DNA of 33,476 bases from an uncultured Rhodobiaceae bacterium (lineage in GTDB: Archaea; Thermoplasmatota; Poseidoniia; Poseidoniales; Poseidoniaceae): positions 1 to 33,476 of the forward strand of contig CALDQY010000136.1 in the NCBI GenBank assembly GCA_937911445.1, in the 5' to 3' direction. The notes under the pieces were generated by a model. It worked only from the letters and a program-made list of their open reading frames with translations. It made no database searches and was not told the origin of the DNA. The position numbers and the translations under genes were made by a program. How positions within the stretch are numbered: the first letter of the stretch is position 1; each line of letters opens with the position of its first letter. This document shows positions 9,909 to 19,241 of the stretch, in pieces.

Positions 9909-9911
9909 AGC

Positions 9912-10460
9912 ATGGGCAAAGGAATCGTATTGGGACGGTTCCAGCCGTTTCACAATGGCCATGCTTATCTCGTCGAACAAGCACTTGCTCGTTTCGAGCA
10001 GGTCACCATTGCAGTCGGTTCTGCACAAGACGAATGGACGGTCGACAACCCATTTTCATTCGAAGAACGAAGAGACATGATTCAGAGATGGGTAGACGGA
10101 AATGGGCACAATGAGAAGGTCGATATCGTAGGAATCGAAGACATCAATGACCCGCCGAACTGGGTTGAACATGCATCAAATCACCACGGCATAGGAACAC
10201 TGCTAACCTCCGATGAGGGCACAAGAACACTCTATGAGAAATCCGATTTCGAGGTCAGTTGGGTTGATCTTCATGAGCGTCAACAATTCGAAGGTTGGCG
10301 AATTCGTCAAACGTGCATGATGCTCTCAACGGTCTACGATGATGAAGCCACAAGGATGGTTTTGGCTCCGAGTGTCCCTTCACCTGTCATCGAATGGCTC
10401 ATTGAACAAGACGGGCTGTATCGCTTTTCGCAAATCAACACAAGTCCACATGCTGGTTAA
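9912..10460 (+). CDS. nadM: Archaeal-type nicotinamide-nucleotide adenylyltransferase
   Basis: GRFQPFHNGH nucleotidyltransferase motif, NPFSFEERRDMI; about 180 aa as in archaeal NadM. Confidence 0.88.
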   Translation: MGKGIVLGRFQPFHNGHAYLVEQALARFEQVTIAVGSAQDEWTVDNPFSFEERRDMIQRWVDGNGHNEKVDIVGIEDINDPPNWVEHASNHHGIGTLLTSDEGTRTLYEKSDFEVSWVDLHERQQFEGWRIRQTCMMLSTVYDDEATRMVLAPSVPSPVIEWLIEQDGLYRFSQINTSPHAG

Positions 10461-11030
10461 TCACTCGGTTGCAACGACAACTCGAGCTGCTCTTAGAACG
10501 CGTTCTTTGTACATGTAACCAGGTTCGAGAACGTCGATGACTCGGCCTGCCGGGAATTGTTCAGATGCCGGCAGTGTGGTGATGGCTTCCATCGTTGTTG
10601 GATTGAATTCTTGCCCTTTCGCTTCAATGGATTTGATACCATCTGCTTCAAGTTCTCTCCACAACTTGTTACGCAACAATCGGAGACCTTGCGCTACAGG
10701 GGACTCATCATCTTCCTCAACTTGACTCAACGCCCGATCAACGTCGTTCAAAATTGGAATCATTCGTCGAGCAAGGCCCATTCCGCCGTACTGTATCAGG
10801 GATGACTTTTCTGCCATCAAACGCTTGCGAACGTTTTGGATTTCTGCGTCTTTGTAAGCGATTTCCTTCTCAGCCTTCTCTGCCCGCTGAATCGCTTCGT
10901 CGAGAGGATCAACAGGTTCGACGTGTTCCGACAAATCCATCTGCTCATCGACCTCTTCGAAGGCGGGTGTCTCATCATCGTGAGATTCGTGGACTTCATC
11001 CAAAGGAACGTCTTCGTTCTCCTCTGACAT
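10461..11030 (-). CDS. grpE: Nucleotide exchange factor GrpE
   Basis: Acidic N-terminus, coiled coil, and C-terminal GrpE pattern (GQEFNPTTMEAITTLP...VIDVLEPGYMYKERVLRAARVVVA). Start at MSEENEDV. Confidence 0.85.
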   Translation of the reverse strand: MSEENEDVPLDEVHESHDDETPAFEEVDEQMDLSEHVEPVDPLDEAIQRAEKAEKEIAYKDAEIQNVRKRLMAEKSSLIQYGGMGLARRMIPILNDVDRALSQVEEDDESPVAQGLRLLRNKLWRELEADGIKSIEAKGQEFNPTTMEAITTLPASEQFPAGRVIDVLEPGYMYKERVLRAARVVVATE

Positions 11031-11056
11031 GATTCCACCGAAACGGATGTGGTCTT

Positions 11057-11770
11057 TCAACCCGACGCTGTTGTTTCATCAGGAAGTTCGTTCGCGAGAA
11101 CAGTTGAGAGATTCCATGAGAACGTCCCCCATTTTCTTGCCTCAAGATGATCTCGACCAATGATGGCCACAAGATTGCCCTCGCTGTTCCAACGCTTCAT
11201 GGTGTGGACGAGTGCCTTTGCGGCTCGATCGTGGGCTTCGAAGGTTGGAACAATTCGTGGATCTTCTTTCTCATCCATCGTTTCGCCTAATTCCTTGCGA
11301 CGTTCCATCCAATCCAGGCAAACTCGTTCAGCGTATTCTTGTTCCGGAATGTTCCATAGTGCTTGGCAGACCCCGTCCCACGTGTCACCGCCGTAGAGTT
11401 CTTCTTCACCTGCAATCGTTTTCGAGAGGGCAACGTCGAGGTACATGTAGGCTCTTCCTTCCCATGCTTCCCAAGCACCAGGACTGGCCCATTTCATGGC
11501 GAGAAGAAGGCCTTTTTCACCATCTCCTGAATCCTGCAAGCACGACCAAAAGGACGTTGTTTCTGAGGAATTGCGTTGTTGTGTATCCATCCAGTCGAGC
11601 AATTCCGCCTCAGCATCAATGTCAAAATTGACCTTCAACCGTGAATCCTGTTCCGGGCGAATCGATCGCATGGTACGCTTTTCTAAGCCAGAATAGAGGT
11701 CACTCCATGGAGTCGTGACAAGCTGACGCAAAATTGGGACATCAACGAGAAGAACAACGATTTCCAGTCC
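11057..11770 (-). CDS. Hypothetical protein, possibly distantly TraB/PrgY-like
   Basis: ORF with codon bias similar to its neighbours; track start at 11827 is TTG, ATG at 11770 (MGLEIVVLL). Weak resemblance to TraB-like segments (VVLLVDVPI, LVAIIGRDHLEA). Confidence 0.5.
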   Translation of the reverse strand, partial: GLEIVVLLVDVPILRQLVTTPWSDLYSGLEKRTMRSIRPEQDSRLKVNFDIDAEAELLDWMDTQQRNSSETTSFWSCLQDSGDGEKGLLLAMKWASPGAWEAWEGRAYMYLDVALSKTIAGEEELYGGDTWDGVCQALWNIPEQEYAERVCLDWMERRKELGETMDEKEDPRIVPTFEAHDRAAKALVHTMKRWNSEGNLVAIIGRDHLEARKWGTFSWNLSTVLANELPDETTASG

Positions 11771-11904
11771 CATAAGCAAAGCGAGTGCTGGCTCTTCTTT
11801 GAGGCATTCGGCATCATCAGAAAACAAAGGAATGGAAAATTTCGGTCGGAAGAGGCAACAGGATTGAAGAACAGGGCCTGTTCCAGAGAAGTAGGGGGGT
11901 TCGT

Positions 11905-13020
11905 ATGGCGACGATTAAAGAGCAAATCGAAATGATTCGCGCTGAAATCGACAAGACGCAAAAGAACAAGGCAACCAACGCCCACATTGGGAAGTTGAAG
12001 GCCAAGATTGCCCAACTCAAACTCAAGGAAGAGAAAGCCGCTGCACACTCGAAAGCGAGTGGTGGTGGCAAAGGCTTCGAAGTCAAGAAGTCTGGAGATG
12101 CTACAGTTTCACTGGTTGGTTTTCCTTCCGTCGGTAAGTCGACATTGATCTCCAAAGTGACTGATGCTCATTCTGAAGCAGGCGGATATGCCTTTACCAC
12201 ACTCACGTGCATTCCTGGTGTTATGGAACACCGTGGTGCGAAAATACAGATTCTCGACTTGCCAGGATTGATCAAAGGTGCTGCAGAAGGAAAGGGAAGG
12301 GGTAAAGAAATCCTCAATGTGATTCGTTCCTCTGACATGGTTCTCTACATCGTTGACCCTTTCCAAGACGGGCATTTTACTGTCCTGCATCGAGAATTGC
12401 ACAATTCCGGCCTTCGATTAAATCAACAGAAGCCTCCTGTCTTCATCAAGCGTGTCGATAAAGGAGGAATCGATGTACGAACAACGGTTGAGCAAACGCA
12501 CCTCACTCCTGAAGAAATGGGTGACATCATTCGATCGTTCGGTTACACATCTGCGATTGTAACGTTACGACAAGATACAACAGCGGAACAAATTGTTGAT
12601 TGTTTAGCAGGAAACATCGTGTATGAAAAAGCAGTTATCGCTATCAACAAAATTGACATTGCAACGCCTGAGGATATTGAAAGAGCGAAATCAGGACTCC
12701 CAAGCGATTGGCCAATCATGGAAATATCGGCGTTCAAGGATATTGGACTCACTGAATTGAAGGATTTCATTTACGACAACCTCGGTTTCATGCGCGTCTT
12801 CTTGAAACCACAAGGACAAGAAGCCGATTTGGAGGAACCTCTGATTGTCAAGGACGATTCAACCGTTGAAACAATCTGCAATAAGTTGCATCGCGACTTT
12901 GTCCGGAAATTCCGTTTCGCTCGAATCAAGGGTCCTTCTGCAAAGTTTGACTGGCAGCGTGTCGGACTTGATCACCAACTCAAAGATGGTGATCTCCTTA
13001 CCATCGTGGTGAAGCGATGA
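11905..13020 (+). CDS. DRG-family (Obg-like) GTPase with C-terminal TGS domain
   Basis: G1 GFPSVGKST, G3 DLPGLIKGA, G4 NKID, DRG-specific insertion and C-terminal TGS region. Confidence 0.92.
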   Translation: MATIKEQIEMIRAEIDKTQKNKATNAHIGKLKAKIAQLKLKEEKAAAHSKASGGGKGFEVKKSGDATVSLVGFPSVGKSTLISKVTDAHSEAGGYAFTTLTCIPGVMEHRGAKIQILDLPGLIKGAAEGKGRGKEILNVIRSSDMVLYIVDPFQDGHFTVLHRELHNSGLRLNQQKPPVFIKRVDKGGIDVRTTVEQTHLTPEEMGDIIRSFGYTSAIVTLRQDTTAEQIVDCLAGNIVYEKAVIAINKIDIATPEDIERAKSGLPSDWPIMEISAFKDIGLTELKDFIYDNLGFMRVFLKPQGQEADLEEPLIVKDDSTVETICNKLHRDFVRKFRFARIKGPSAKFDWQRVGLDHQLKDGDLLTIVVKR

Positions 13021-13430
13021 AGCATTTGTGGCCTTACCACAAAGACGCAATGGCATTGGTATTAGGTGCTTTTTTCATCTACGTTGGTATTCTTCACTTC
13101 ATTGATGTTGAATGGTTTACACCGATTGTACCTGAAGCCCTTCCGTTCAGTGCAGAATTCTGGGTCATCATCAGCGGCATACCGGAGGTCATTTGCGGGA
13201 TAGGACTCATCCTTCGGCCGACACGCGCCATTGCAGGAAAGGCCACGGTTGCCCTTCTCATCGTTCTGTATTGGGCAAATCTCAACATGTGGATCAATGA
13301 CATTCCACTGAATGGAAACACGTTCCCATTGTGGGCACACATCCTTCGTGCCCTCGCACAGCTTGGCATGATTGCCGTCGCTGCCTATCTAGGCGAGTGG
13401 ATTCGAGAAATCAAACTCAACGAGGATTAG
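13017..13430 (+). CDS. DoxX-like small membrane protein
   Basis: 137 aa, four TM segments, DoxX-like pattern (FIYVGILHFID...PEVICGIGLIL); ATGA overlap with the DRG gene. Confidence 0.65.
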   Translation: MKHLWPYHKDAMALVLGAFFIYVGILHFIDVEWFTPIVPEALPFSAEFWVIISGIPEVICGIGLILRPTRAIAGKATVALLIVLYWANLNMWINDIPLNGNTFPLWAHILRALAQLGMIAVAAYLGEWIREIKLNED

Positions 13431-16400
13431 ACCCACTTATCGTCTCCATCCTCACCGTTTCGAACACGAATGAAGGCAATGAGAAGAACAAGAACTGTAA
13501 TCAGAATTCCAATTTGAACGACGCCACTTGAAACTGCGGAAGATGTTTGTTCACCATCGTCATCATCGGTCGAGTCGTTTGGATTCGTTGGGTTTGGATT
13601 GGTGTTTTCTGCATCCACGTCGATGGTAACCGAGATGCTGCTTTGATTGAGATTGCCTGAAGCATCAGCACTCTCGACCAATAACTCATACACACCATTA
13701 GCGTAAGCCTCAGTGATGAATTCGTGGTTCTTTTTCGTTGCAAATGCATCCTCGTGAATTGTTGTACCAGCGATTGAAACAATCTCTGTAGCGCTTTCTG
13801 AGGTGTACCACGTAACTCGGATTCGACCATCGTCGAGGACTTCGGCATCCAAATTCAACAGTTCAGGAGCTGTTTCATCAACGACGCTGCTGGTGTTGAA
13901 GTACAGAATCACATCCTCCGTTCCTTCAGCTCGGACAAACACCCAGTAGGAGGTTCCAACTTCGAGTTCAGTCAGTGTCACTGCATGATCGGTTCCTGCA
14001 AGTGTTTCGAGAACATTTGTCGTTCCATCAACAGGCTGTTGGTCTGCAAGGGCATATTGAATGGATGTAGCCGCAGAGACCGTTGTTGACCACGTCAATA
14101 CGGCGCTTGAAGAGGTGACCGTTTCAACAGACGCTCCGAAAATCTGCTGGGGAATTTCAGGCATTTCAAATCCGGTTAATGTGGCATACACATGACCATC
14201 GACATCGTACGAAGCAAGCATCTGTTCTTGTCCATCTCCATCCAAAATCATATCAATGATGTTCGGATCGTAATCGATTCCATCGTCTGCTGCAGGATTT
14301 GAACCACCGCCAAGTGTCCAGGTCGATGGTGTTGCATCAACGTCTCTCCACTTTCCTGTTCCAAACCCGTCTTGACTACCGATCACAACGATGTATCGAT
14401 AGTTCGGAATGTCATCGCCAATCACATCCTTACTCACAGTGAAGGTGATGGTTTTGGCATCAATGTCACCTGAGACATCGATTCCGCGAGATGATGTACT
14501 TCCCGTTTCAGATTGGACAGCAAAGACGGCCCCTGGTTCTCCAGTTCCGCTGATGGCGACTTCCCATGCCCATGCATCATCAATTCGAGCATTTGCCCCA
14601 TCGAGCATCTCTGTTGAACCATAACTCGTGTCTCCTTGATCGACATAGATTTGTACGATCTGATGGCTGAATCCGTTGCTCAAGCCCCAGATATCGGTCA
14701 TCTCGTCCATTTCAAGAATGAATTGAGCGTTCCACGCACTTTGGCGAATGGTCAGTTTCCTTGCATCCCACAGACCACCATTGTTTGGTGTTGCGAAATC
14801 ACTTGCAAGTGGATAGATGTAATCGCCATCACCGGTTTCGTCTCCGATGGCATCATCCAGCTCAAGCAAGGTTACCCACTCTTCAAGGTCAGGAAGAACC
14901 ATTTCAGCCGGTGCTGGAGGTGCCATCTCCTTGTCTTCGCCATCACCATAGGCGAGCGAATCAGCGAGAGCTGCGACGACCTTGATTCGTGTCGAATAAC
15001 GTGGTGCAAGCCCAATCTCGGACCAAGGGATAACAAACTCATAGACATCCTGAACGGCGCAGCCACCGAGTCCAGAACTTCCGCTCAAGACCCATTGTTC
15101 CTGATCACCAGTCTTGCCCTTTGCTGTGAAGAGGTTCCATTTGGCACGCCCATCGTCTCGCAAGGTTTCAAAGTCAAAGGCGACCATGTATTTGGATGGG
15201 AAACTGAGAATTTGATTGCCGTAGTAGGTACGGAAATTCGTTTCAGCCTCGTTGAAATTGACTGCATTGGGTTGCATAAAGTAGAGGGCTAAATCAGGGG
15301 ATTTGCCATTAAGTGACATGTTCTCGAGTTCGGAAATGGTGGTTGCATCCACTCGGACAAACACGTTTGAAGCGTCATAGCCGACGTAGAACTCCTCAAT
15401 GTTGAACGGTGCTCCTTCGACCGGTGCGTCGTAACGAGCAGCACCGTCCCATTCACCAGGTAACGCAACGCCGTCAACCATCGGTTCAATGATTGAGGAG
15501 GCTGCCGGTGACGGAACGGCTGGATTGGTCCACAAGTCTTGCAAGTACGGAGGGAGATCGAGATTGACCGCTCGATAAATGTTGGACAGATGGACCTTGA
15601 AAAGAACGTCCCAGTTCTCGTCGTAGCCACTGTCTTGATCGAGACCATACCACCAGAACCAATCGCTGCCTTCAGCGATGTACAACGATTCCCACGCAGC
15701 TTCGAGACCGGGGTCGTTTGGATTGTCTGCTTCGAAAGCAACAAGTTGCTGACGTGCTTCTACAAGACGTTGCCAGGCAAGGGATTCTTCTTCTTCACCT
15801 GCCCAAGTACGAAGCGTTCCGTCAATCCATGAACCCGTTCCAATGGTTTGAATTTCTGGCAATGTTGGTTCGGTTTCGAGGAATTCAGATGGTGTCGTAG
15901 TTACGATGGTTGGATGCGTTGCCAACCGACCGTACCATTCTGCCATGAAAGGACGGGCGTTGTCTTGGTGTTGGAACTCGGACATGAACATCCAATTCTC
16001 CCCATCGAGGGCGACGGTAAGTAGGTGTTCGGACGGGTCTTCGCCCGCGTCGAGCAGTTGTTGTCGAATGTTGTCAAGGTAGGCAATGAAATCAGAAACT
16101 GCTGCCTCTGGCGTCATTGTTCCATATTGGAAAGCAATACGATCCGAGATGACACGATCACGGAAAATGACAGCTACTTCACCACCATCAGCACCCGTAA
16201 CTTTCCACGGGGTTGCCAAATTGGTAACATCCTCTACATCGATGAAGTCGCCGTTTTGATTGGTCGATTGCTTGAGAATTTCCTCATCGGTAACCATCCA
16301 TTCGATACCGACGTCCGTTACTGGTTGAACCATGGCTGGAGAAACAGCTTCCTCGCTGGGCCACATTCCAGTAGGACGGAAGCCAAGTTCGTCTTCGAAC

Positions 16401-17896
16401 AAATCCATCCCTGTGATGAGATGATTTTGAACGTCCTCGGGCCATGCTTCTTTGTTGACGCGAATACCGTCCTCCATTGTCCAGCCTTCCATCATGAGCA
16501 AAGGCATAATCGGGTGGTAATATGGTGTAGTCGTAAGTTCGACTTGTCCGTTCGCAGCAAGTTCACTGTACATCGGCAAGACGTTGCCCATGTGGGCATG
16601 TTGGGCATCAAGGACGTAGTTCAAATCGCTCAATTCGTAATTCCCACTTTGCATGAATAAATCGATGAGACCTTGGTCACGATGACTCGAGTTGTAGGAC
16701 CCGAGGACATAATCTGGTGAGAATTGGTAAAGATACCAAAGGACTTGAAGATCGAGGAAATCTTGCGGTGGAAGCAGTTCATCGTCCATAATGGTTGCCG
16801 GTTTGAGATTGTGGAGTGTGTTGTCGTAGAGTTCCTTGTAGCGTGCACTCGAAGGGTGAAGCCAGCCGAGTTTCGGGTCATCCTCGGAGACGTTGTATAT
16901 CCAACCACTGTTCCAAAACGATTGGAATTGCATGGTGTGGAGTTCAAGATCTGTTGCGTTTGGATAGCCACCTGTTGCCCATGACCTCTTGGCGATGTCT
17001 GTATGTACATCCAATGTCTCTTGCTCGTGGTAATCGACAAGTTGTTCGATGAACGAGGGCACAAGGTTGTACGTTACCTTCGTTCCAGTATCAGCAAGAA
17101 TGCCTGGTGAATCGACGTATTCTGTCATGGCGTGGACACGGACCCAAGGCATCTCATACATCCCCGTTAGTTTGTTCTTGTAGTACGGTTGATGTTGGTG
17201 GAAAACAATAGCAAGATTGAGTGCATCATCGACTTTGCCGACTGCTGCAGGTTGAATAACAGGTAATTGGTTTGGTGACGTTGCGTTGTTGACATTCTCG
17301 ATGTGCCAAGCATGGGTGAACGTTTCAGCACCATTGTTGCTTGCTGGATTTTGCCCTGGGAACGAAGCCCAAACATTTCCTTCGTCTTGCCATTGTGCAT
17401 ACATCATAACATCCAGCGACGTAGGTGAACCAATCTCAGCCCATGGAATAGCAAGTTCGGTCACCATATTTCCTTCCCAACCAGCAAAGAGATCAACCAC
17501 GTAGGTACTGTCAACCCATGCGCTTCCATCGTAGGAAACAAGACGGAAGTAGGTGTCGTCCTCGAGAACAAATCCATAATTCGCTGCAAAAGGAAGCGTA
17601 TGTGAAAAGCCCCAGTCCTTGCTCAAGACCGATCCATCCGTTGAAGTATTAAGGTAAACGAAGAGGTCTGCTCCTTCCGAGGTAGATTTCCAATCGGTTC
17701 CATCCCATCCAATGTAGAGATTGGATGCATCCCATGTCATGTGCAGGTCGATGTTGCTGCTTGACATCAACTCGTCAGCGCTCCAATCGATCAAATCACC
17801 ATCCACTGTGATGGTAGAAGGTGTCTGTGAAGTGGCAAAACCACTCAAGGTTGAAGTTAAGAAAAGGAGCGACAATACCACAGCACTTCTTCGCAT
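13427..17896 (-). CDS. Secreted, C-terminally anchored GH57 alpha-glucan hydrolase (amylopullulanase type) with several beta-sandwich domains
   Basis: Signal peptide, N-terminal DOMON/CBM9-like domain (TVDGDLIDWSADE), GH57 motifs HQHQPYY, GMWPSEEAVS, VALDGENW, further DOMON-like domains, FnIII-like domain, Thr/Asn/Asp-rich linker and C-terminal TM. Start taken at MRRSAVVLSLLF. Confidence 0.87.
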   Translation of the reverse strand: MRRSAVVLSLLFLTSTLSGFATSQTPSTITVDGDLIDWSADELMSSSNIDLHMTWDASNLYIGWDGTDWKSTSEGADLFVYLNTSTDGSVLSKDWGFSHTLPFAANYGFVLEDDTYFRLVSYDGSAWVDSTYVVDLFAGWEGNMVTELAIPWAEIGSPTSLDVMMYAQWQDEGNVWASFPGQNPASNNGAETFTHAWHIENVNNATSPNQLPVIQPAAVGKVDDALNLAIVFHQHQPYYKNKLTGMYEMPWVRVHAMTEYVDSPGILADTGTKVTYNLVPSFIEQLVDYHEQETLDVHTDIAKRSWATGGYPNATDLELHTMQFQSFWNSGWIYNVSEDDPKLGWLHPSSARYKELYDNTLHNLKPATIMDDELLPPQDFLDLQVLWYLYQFSPDYVLGSYNSSHRDQGLIDLFMQSGNYELSDLNYVLDAQHAHMGNVLPMYSELAANGQVELTTTPYYHPIMPLLMMEGWTMEDGIRVNKEAWPEDVQNHLITGMDLFEDELGFRPTGMWPSEEAVSPAMVQPVTDVGIEWMVTDEEILKQSTNQNGDFIDVEDVTNLATPWKVTGADGGEVAVIFRDRVISDRIAFQYGTMTPEAAVSDFIAYLDNIRQQLLDAGEDPSEHLLTVALDGENWMFMSEFQHQDNARPFMAEWYGRLATHPTIVTTTPSEFLETEPTLPEIQTIGTGSWIDGTLRTWAGEEEESLAWQRLVEARQQLVAFEADNPNDPGLEAAWESLYIAEGSDWFWWYGLDQDSGYDENWDVLFKVHLSNIYRAVNLDLPPYLQDLWTNPAVPSPAASSIIEPMVDGVALPGEWDGAARYDAPVEGAPFNIEEFYVGYDASNVFVRVDATTISELENMSLNGKSPDLALYFMQPNAVNFNEAETNFRTYYGNQILSFPSKYMVAFDFETLRDDGRAKWNLFTAKGKTGDQEQWVLSGSSGLGGCAVQDVYEFVIPWSEIGLAPRYSTRIKVVAALADSLAYGDGEDKEMAPPAPAEMVLPDLEEWVTLLELDDAIGDETGDGDYIYPLASDFATPNNGGLWDARKLTIRQSAWNAQFILEMDEMTDIWGLSNGFSHQIVQIYVDQGDTSYGSTEMLDGANARIDDAWAWEVAISGTGEPGAVFAVQSETGSTSSRGIDVSGDIDAKTITFTVSKDVIGDDIPNYRYIVVIGSQDGFGTGKWRDVDATPSTWTLGGGSNPAADDGIDYDPNIIDMILDGDGQEQMLASYDVDGHVYATLTGFEMPEIPQQIFGASVETVTSSSAVLTWSTTVSAATSIQYALADQQPVDGTTNVLETLAGTDHAVTLTELEVGTSYWVFVRAEGTEDVILYFNTSSVVDETAPELLNLDAEVLDDGRIRVTWYTSESATEIVSIAGTTIHEDAFATKKNHEFITEAYANGVYELLVESADASGNLNQSSISVTIDVDAENTNPNPTNPNDSTDDDDGEQTSSAVSSGVVQIGILITVLVLLIAFIRVRNGEDGDDKWV

Positions 17897-17942
17897 GGCT
17901 TGACCGTAGATATGATAATTTGAAAGACTTTGCAATGTTTTG

Positions 17943-19196
17943 ATGGAGACAGGTCACCAAAGTGGAATTCTCTGTCACTTGACATCACTGCCATCGAAGA
18001 AGTTGTCCGAAGGGCATCGATTTGTTGACTGGCTGAAAGAAAACGGATTCTCATTTTGGCAAATGTTGCCCCTCACACCGCCTGACAAATACCGCTCGCC
18101 ATATGCTTCACCATCGGCTTTTGCAGGATGGAGTGACCTGGCCGACTCGGAACAGAACTTTCCAATGGAGCAGGATGCATATTGGTTGAAGGATTGGGCT
18201 TTGTTTTGTGCAATCAAAGAGAATCAAGGTGGTAAACCTTGGTATGCATGGCCGGAGCCTCTCAAAAACCGAAATCCTGAGGCGTTGGCAGAGTTTGACC
18301 CACTGCTCAAACCATACATCCTTCAGCAACAAGCGTTCGCTGCAGAATGGGATGCATTACGAACACATGCGAACAACAACAGCATCAGAATGATTGGCGA
18401 CGTGCCAATTTTCATCGCTCACGACTCAGCTGACGTCTGGGCGCATCGGGAATTGTTCCAACTTGATGAGGACGGTTACCCCACCTACATCGCCGGTGTT
18501 CCGCCGGACTACTTCAGCGAAACTGGACAGGTTTGGGAAACAGTCCTGTACAACTGGGAGGCGCATGAACAAGACAACTGGAGATGGTGGGAAGAACGTA
18601 TGAAGCGAATGTTTCGCATGTATGACATCGTACGCATCGATCATTTCCGTGGATTTCATTCCAGTTGGGCCATACCCTATCCAGAAGAGGTTGCAACAAA
18701 CGGCCATTGGCAAAAGGGTCCTGGAGACAAATTGTTCGATCATCTGATGACTCTCGTTGCCTCACCTGATCAAATCATTGCAGAAGATTTGGGCATTATT
18801 CCAGAAGAAGTCATCGAATTCAGACGGCGACACATGCTACGTGGCATGAGTGTACTTCAATTTGGATTCTCGGATGACATCAACACCAACCCTCACCATC
18901 CGAACAACATTCGAGAAGATCAAATTGTGTACACTGGAACGCACGATAACAACACAGCAGAGGGATGGTTTGGCTCTGCCTCCGATGATGAACAGGAACA
19001 AGTTCGTTCACTTGCACTTGAAGATGAAACAACCTCGCAGACATTGATTCGCCTCGCACAATCTACGGACTCGCCAATTTCCATCATTCCTCTCCAAGAT
19101 TACCTCGGTTTAGGTGAAGATGCGAGAATGAATGTCCCCGGTCAAAAAGGTAAGAATTGGGGATGGAAATTTACTTGGCAGGATCTCATTGGGTGA
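17943..19196 (+). CDS. malQ: 4-alpha-glucanotransferase (GH77, amylomaltase)
   Basis: SGILCHLTSLPS, GVPPDYFSETGQVWETVLYNW, VRIDHFRGF, IIAEDLGII, YTGTHDNNT. Track start 17940 is TTG; ATG at 17943. Confidence 0.93.
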   Translation: METGHQSGILCHLTSLPSKKLSEGHRFVDWLKENGFSFWQMLPLTPPDKYRSPYASPSAFAGWSDLADSEQNFPMEQDAYWLKDWALFCAIKENQGGKPWYAWPEPLKNRNPEALAEFDPLLKPYILQQQAFAAEWDALRTHANNNSIRMIGDVPIFIAHDSADVWAHRELFQLDEDGYPTYIAGVPPDYFSETGQVWETVLYNWEAHEQDNWRWWEERMKRMFRMYDIVRIDHFRGFHSSWAIPYPEEVATNGHWQKGPGDKLFDHLMTLVASPDQIIAEDLGIIPEEVIEFRRRHMLRGMSVLQFGFSDDINTNPHHPNNIREDQIVYTGTHDNNTAEGWFGSASDDEQEQVRSLALEDETTSQTLIRLAQSTDSPISIIPLQDYLGLGEDARMNVPGQKGKNWGWKFTWQDLIG

Positions 19197-19241
19197 TGCA
19201 AGCAACAAAGAACTCATAACCTGATTTGACGAGCACAACCC

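Noticed and set aside
14636-15292. 218-aa plus-strand ORF
   Set aside because: Lies fully antisense inside the GH57 coding frame, no recognisable domains; a shadow ORF.
16025-16660. 211-aa plus-strand ORF
   Set aside because: Antisense to GH57 motifs; no family signature; a shadow ORF.
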